Assembly (NCBI GenBank): GCA_903896545.1
Contig: CAITYF010000099.1
Coordinates: forward strand, 1-60,560
DNA: 60,560 nucleotides
Origin: an uncultured Myxococcales bacterium
GTDB taxonomy: Bacteria > Myxococcota_A > UBA9042
Direction of reading: 5' to 3'
In this document: piece by piece, positions 58,288 to 60,560 of the stretch
Position numbering within the stretch: the stretch's first letter is position 1
How the letters are laid out: each line of letters begins with the position of its first letter
Notes under the pieces: model-generated
Databases searched by the model: none
Seen by the model: only the letters and a program-made list of their open reading frames with translations
What the model was told of the DNA's origin: nothing
Made by a program: the position numbers and the translations under genes

Positions 58288-59787
58288 ATGGCAGATCCCG
58301 CCCTCATTGCCGCCGTTGACCTGGGGTCAAACAGCTTTCACCTCGTGGTCGCGCGCGTCCTGCAGGGGCAGATCGTCGTCGTCGATCGGATGCGCGAGAC
58401 GACGCGCTTGGCCGCGGGCTTGGATGCTGAACGGCGCCTGGACCCGGTGCTGATGCACCGAGCGCTGGGAACGCTCACGCAATTTGGCCAGCGCATCCGC
58501 GAGGTGCCACGTGAGTCCCTGCGCGTGGTGGGCACCGCGACCTTGCGGCGCGCCAAGAATGCCGACGAGTTCATGAACGCCGCGCGCGACGCCTTGGGCG
58601 TGCCGATTGAAGTGCTGAGCGGTCGCGAGGAAGCGCGGCTCATCTACCTTGGTGTCGCGCACAGCCTCGAAGTGCCCGACGGACGGCGACTGGTCGTGGA
58701 CATCGGCGGCGGCAGCACGGAAGTGATCCTCGGCGAGCGTTTTGAGCCGCTGGAGACTGAAAGCGCCGAGATCGGCTGCGTGACGTGGACCAGTGAGTTC
58801 TTTGCCGATGGTGAACTGAAGCTCGGGAATTTCCGTGCGGCTGAAACGGCGGCGAGCCTGGAACTGCAGCACATGGCGCGGCGGTATCGCACGCTCGGCT
58901 GGGATGAGGCCGTCGGCTCGTCGGGTACGGTTGAAGCGATCGAAGGCGTATTGCGGGCGACGGGTTGGAGCAAACGCGGGATCACCGCGCGCGGCCTGGA
59001 GAAACTGAAGGCAGAGCTGATCAAGTTCGGTAGGATCCAGAAGATCGACCTACCGTCGCTCCGGCCCGATCGCGTCGCCGTCTTTCCCGCAGGCGTTGCG
59101 ATTCTGACTGCACTTTTTGACACCTTCGACGTGCGCAAAATGGTCGCAGCGACGGGCGCACTGCGCGAAGGCGTGCTGTACGACCTTCTGGGACGTATTC
59201 GCCACGAGGACTTGCGCGATCGCACGGTGATGGCGCTGGCGGCACGGTGGCACGCCGACGAGGAACAGGCGGCGCGGGTCGAAAGGACGGCAGCGCTGCT
59301 CTTGCGACAGGTGGGCGCGACGTGGATCAGCGACGAGCCGTTGGCGCGGCAGCTGCTAGGCTGGTCGGCGCGGCTGCACGAGGTCGGACAGACGATCGCG
59401 CACAGCGGTTACCACAAGCACGGCGCGTATCTCGTGGCGAATTCCGACATGCCCGGCTTTTCGCGCGACGACCAAATGCTGCTTTCGAGCCTGATTCGCG
59501 TGCATCGCCGCAAGTTGGCCACGCTGTTCCGCGACACGCCGCCACTCCGGTCGGAATTCGCGCTTCGTCTGGCCGTGGTCCTGCGGCTCGCCGTGCTCCT
59601 GCACCGCGCCCGAAGCCCGCAGCCGCTACCGCACGTCTCGCTGCAGGCGGAAGGCCGCAAGGTCGTGGTGTCGTTTCCGGCGCGCTGGTTGGATGAGCAC
59701 ACCTTGGTCAGCGCCGATCTGCAGTCGGAAATCGACGAACTGAGCGTGATCGGCATGCAGCTCGTGGTGCGCGCGGTGGAGAGGTAG
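58288..59787 (+). CDS. Ppx/GppA family exopolyphosphatase
   Basis: The 499-residue product has the Ppx/GppA ASKHA fold, with IAAVDLGSNSFHLVV at the N-terminus, TATLRRAKN, and LVVDIGGGSTEVILGE with the phosphate-binding loops. A C-terminal HD-type helical part (about 310-430; LGWSARLHEVGQTIAHSGYHKHG) follows. It degrades polyphosphate or removes phosphate from pppGpp; the two activities cannot be told apart from sequence. The neighbouring ppk favours polyphosphate. The 213-base gap before it shows no clear promoter. Confidence 0.93.
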   Translation: MADPALIAAVDLGSNSFHLVVARVLQGQIVVVDRMRETTRLAAGLDAERRLDPVLMHRALGTLTQFGQRIREVPRESLRVVGTATLRRAKNADEFMNAARDALGVPIEVLSGREEARLIYLGVAHSLEVPDGRRLVVDIGGGSTEVILGERFEPLETESAEIGCVTWTSEFFADGELKLGNFRAAETAASLELQHMARRYRTLGWDEAVGSSGTVEAIEGVLRATGWSKRGITARGLEKLKAELIKFGRIQKIDLPSLRPDRVAVFPAGVAILTALFDTFDVRKMVAATGALREGVLYDLLGRIRHEDLRDRTVMALAARWHADEEQAARVERTAALLLRQVGATWISDEPLARQLLGWSARLHEVGQTIAHSGYHKHGAYLVANSDMPGFSRDDQMLLSSLIRVHRRKLATLFRDTPPLRSEFALRLAVVLRLAVLLHRARSPQPLPHVSLQAEGRKVVVSFPARWLDEHTLVSADLQSEIDELSVIGMQLVVRAVER

Positions 59788-60137
59788 TTCCGGCGACGCT
59801 CCCGGCAGCCTCACATCGCGTATTGCAGAAATAGTCCTAACAATTTGTATTCAAAACAGATTTCTGTCATCGCCGCGTCTCAGCCGAGGAGCGGCCGAAA
59901 AAATTTGCGCGCTCAGGGAACGCAATGGAGCAGATTGCGCGTCTCGGACGAAACGACACGTTTGTTGTCGGCAGCGGGCGACACCGCGTCCAGTAATCCG
60001 GAAAGCCAGTCAACAGCCTGCTTTTACAAGTAAAGCTCAACATCCAGCCATGCGTGTCGGCGGATCCGGACGACAACGCCCGACATCCAGAACTGGCGAC
60101 AGCCGCGCAACTGCTGGAAATCAAAGGATGCCGCAAG
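59788..60137 (+). promoter_or_regulatory. Intergenic region with a cluster of CGACA/TGTCG elements
   Basis: This gene-free stretch has an AT-richer first half and no convincing open frame. Seven copies of CGACA or its complement lie at 59954, 59966, 59979, 60055, 60071, 60081 and 60097. They are upstream of the sigma-54 promoter and could be enhancer-binding sites. Confidence 0.4.
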
Positions 60138-60154
60138 TTGGCACGGTCCTTGCT
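60138..60154 (+). promoter_or_regulatory. Sigma-54 (RpoN) promoter
   Basis: TTGGCACG-GTCC-TTGCT matches the RpoN consensus TGGCACG-N4-TTGC(A/T) completely. GG (60140-60141) and GC (60152-60153) are separated by exactly 10 bases. It lies 56 bases upstream of ATG 60211. Confidence 0.8.
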
Positions 60155-60210
60155 TACTCCTATAACCAGCTCCCAAAGAAACGGAGCCCACAAGAACCCC
60201 GGAGGACCCC

Positions 60211-60560
60211 ATGAATACACGTCGCAACCACATCCAGCTGCTCCCCACTTACATCGGCACAGCCGTTAGCTTTCTGACCTACCTCGTCCTTGGCGCGGTG
60301 CCGGGCATCCTGTACGGCGGTTACATGGGCCTCGTGATGGCCAGCGCGCTGTTTGGCAACGCCGCCGAGCCGTCGATGCTCGCGCGCATCGTGACCGGCG
60401 GTGGCATGGCCCTCGGCCTCTTCGCGTCGCTGTTCTTCTTCCTCGTCATTGGCGCGTTCATCGGCACTGTCGTTGGCCTGCCGTTCGCCCCGATCCTCCG
60501 GCGGATCGCCGAACGTACGCCGCAAGACGTTGAAGTGCGGGCGCAGGTTCAGCAGCACTA
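60211..60560 (+). CDS. Small membrane protein under sigma-54 control, at right edge
   Basis: From ATG 60211, with GGAGGA four bases away, the frame stays open to base 560 of the last kilobase, about 116 residues. It has an N-terminal hydrophobic segment (ALPTYIGTAVSFLTYLVLGAV-like, about 10-35) and at least one more long hydrophobic region (about 65-100, rich in Phe, Leu and Gly). It ends in a charged tail. The window ends with TA after the codon for His, so a stop codon may be cut by one base or the protein may continue. I do not recognise a family. Control by RpoN suggests expression on a specific signal. Confidence 0.7.
   Translation, partial: MNTRRNHIQLLPTYIGTAVSFLTYLVLGAVPGILYGGYMGLVMASALFGNAAEPSMLARIVTGGGMALGLFASLFFFLVIGAFIGTVVGLPFAPILRRIAERTPQDVEVRAQVQQH

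Noticed and set aside
59845..60033. Short 62-codon frame in the gap before the sigma-54 promoter
   Set aside because: No ribosome site, composition like random sequence, and it lies in the region that carries the upstream elements.

Overview
The window looks like chromosome of a high-GC Gram-negative bacterium, most probably a member of the Myxococcota (former Deltaproteobacteria). The reasons are outer-membrane-type proteins, many lipoboxes, a zinc-ribbon Ser/Thr protein kinase, a MopE-type protein with about 24 CNG-x-D(N/D)(N/D)C(N/D)G-type repeats, Asp/Val/Pro-rich lipoprotein linkers, PlsB, DUF507 and GYF_2/TM2 proteins. Coding density is high. I see no rRNA, convincing tRNA, IS element, phage gene or CRISPR array. 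The taxon is inferred from gene content only.

Layout. 1-2465 (-): Cys-rich lipoprotein, cut by the left edge, with an apparent frameshift in a G8 tract. 2749-4722 (-): lipid kinase and a metallo-beta-lactamase-like protein that has lost its metal ligands. 4794-12936 (+): PlsB acyltransferase, DUF507 protein, GYF_2/TM2 protein, small lipoprotein, and an AsmA-like/GT51 transglycosylase fusion. 12937-14440: PlsC-type acyltransferase (-) and SixA-type phosphatase (+), divergent. 14576-25173: helical protein behind a double operator-like dyad, outer-membrane barrel plus lipoprotein hydrolase, protein kinase, MreB, a Tat-exported protein (-) and a methyltransferase. 25258-31065: giant MopE-like lipoprotein. 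31074-33806 (-): Kelch-like lipoprotein then lipoyl synthase. 33975-36509: RseP-type site-2 protease and TsaB.

36672-46830 is the most unusual region. Six same-strand genes, most of them overlapping, encode a PqqD-like peptide chaperone, a 2386-residue lipoprotein with Ig-like and FG-GAP regions, a 64-residue precursor-like peptide (lasso-type YxxP leader, C-x4-C-x2-C core), an HprK-like kinase, a radical SAM/SPASM enzyme and an S26-type peptidase. I read this as a candidate RiPP or protein-modification system in which radical SAM chemistry and a kinase act on a lasso-like leader, without the lasso cyclase or lasso leader protease.

46883-49027: CpoB/YbgF-like and LysM envelope proteins. 49141-54017: an operon of FHA/coiled-coil protein, Ycf46-like AAA ATPase, DUF1257 (Ycf35-like), DUF2997 and an unrecognised protein. 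54021-58074: membrane protein (-), peroxiredoxin, repeat lipoprotein (-), polyphosphate kinase. 58288-59787: Ppx/GppA phosphatase. The right edge holds a small membrane protein behind an excellent sigma-54 promoter match with a cluster of CGACA elements upstream.

The dominant themes are envelope and phospholipid construction (PlsB, PlsC, lipid kinase, GT51, MreB, CpoB, LysM, RseP), large surface lipoproteins, and polyphosphate metabolism. All functional calls come from reading motifs; no database search was run.
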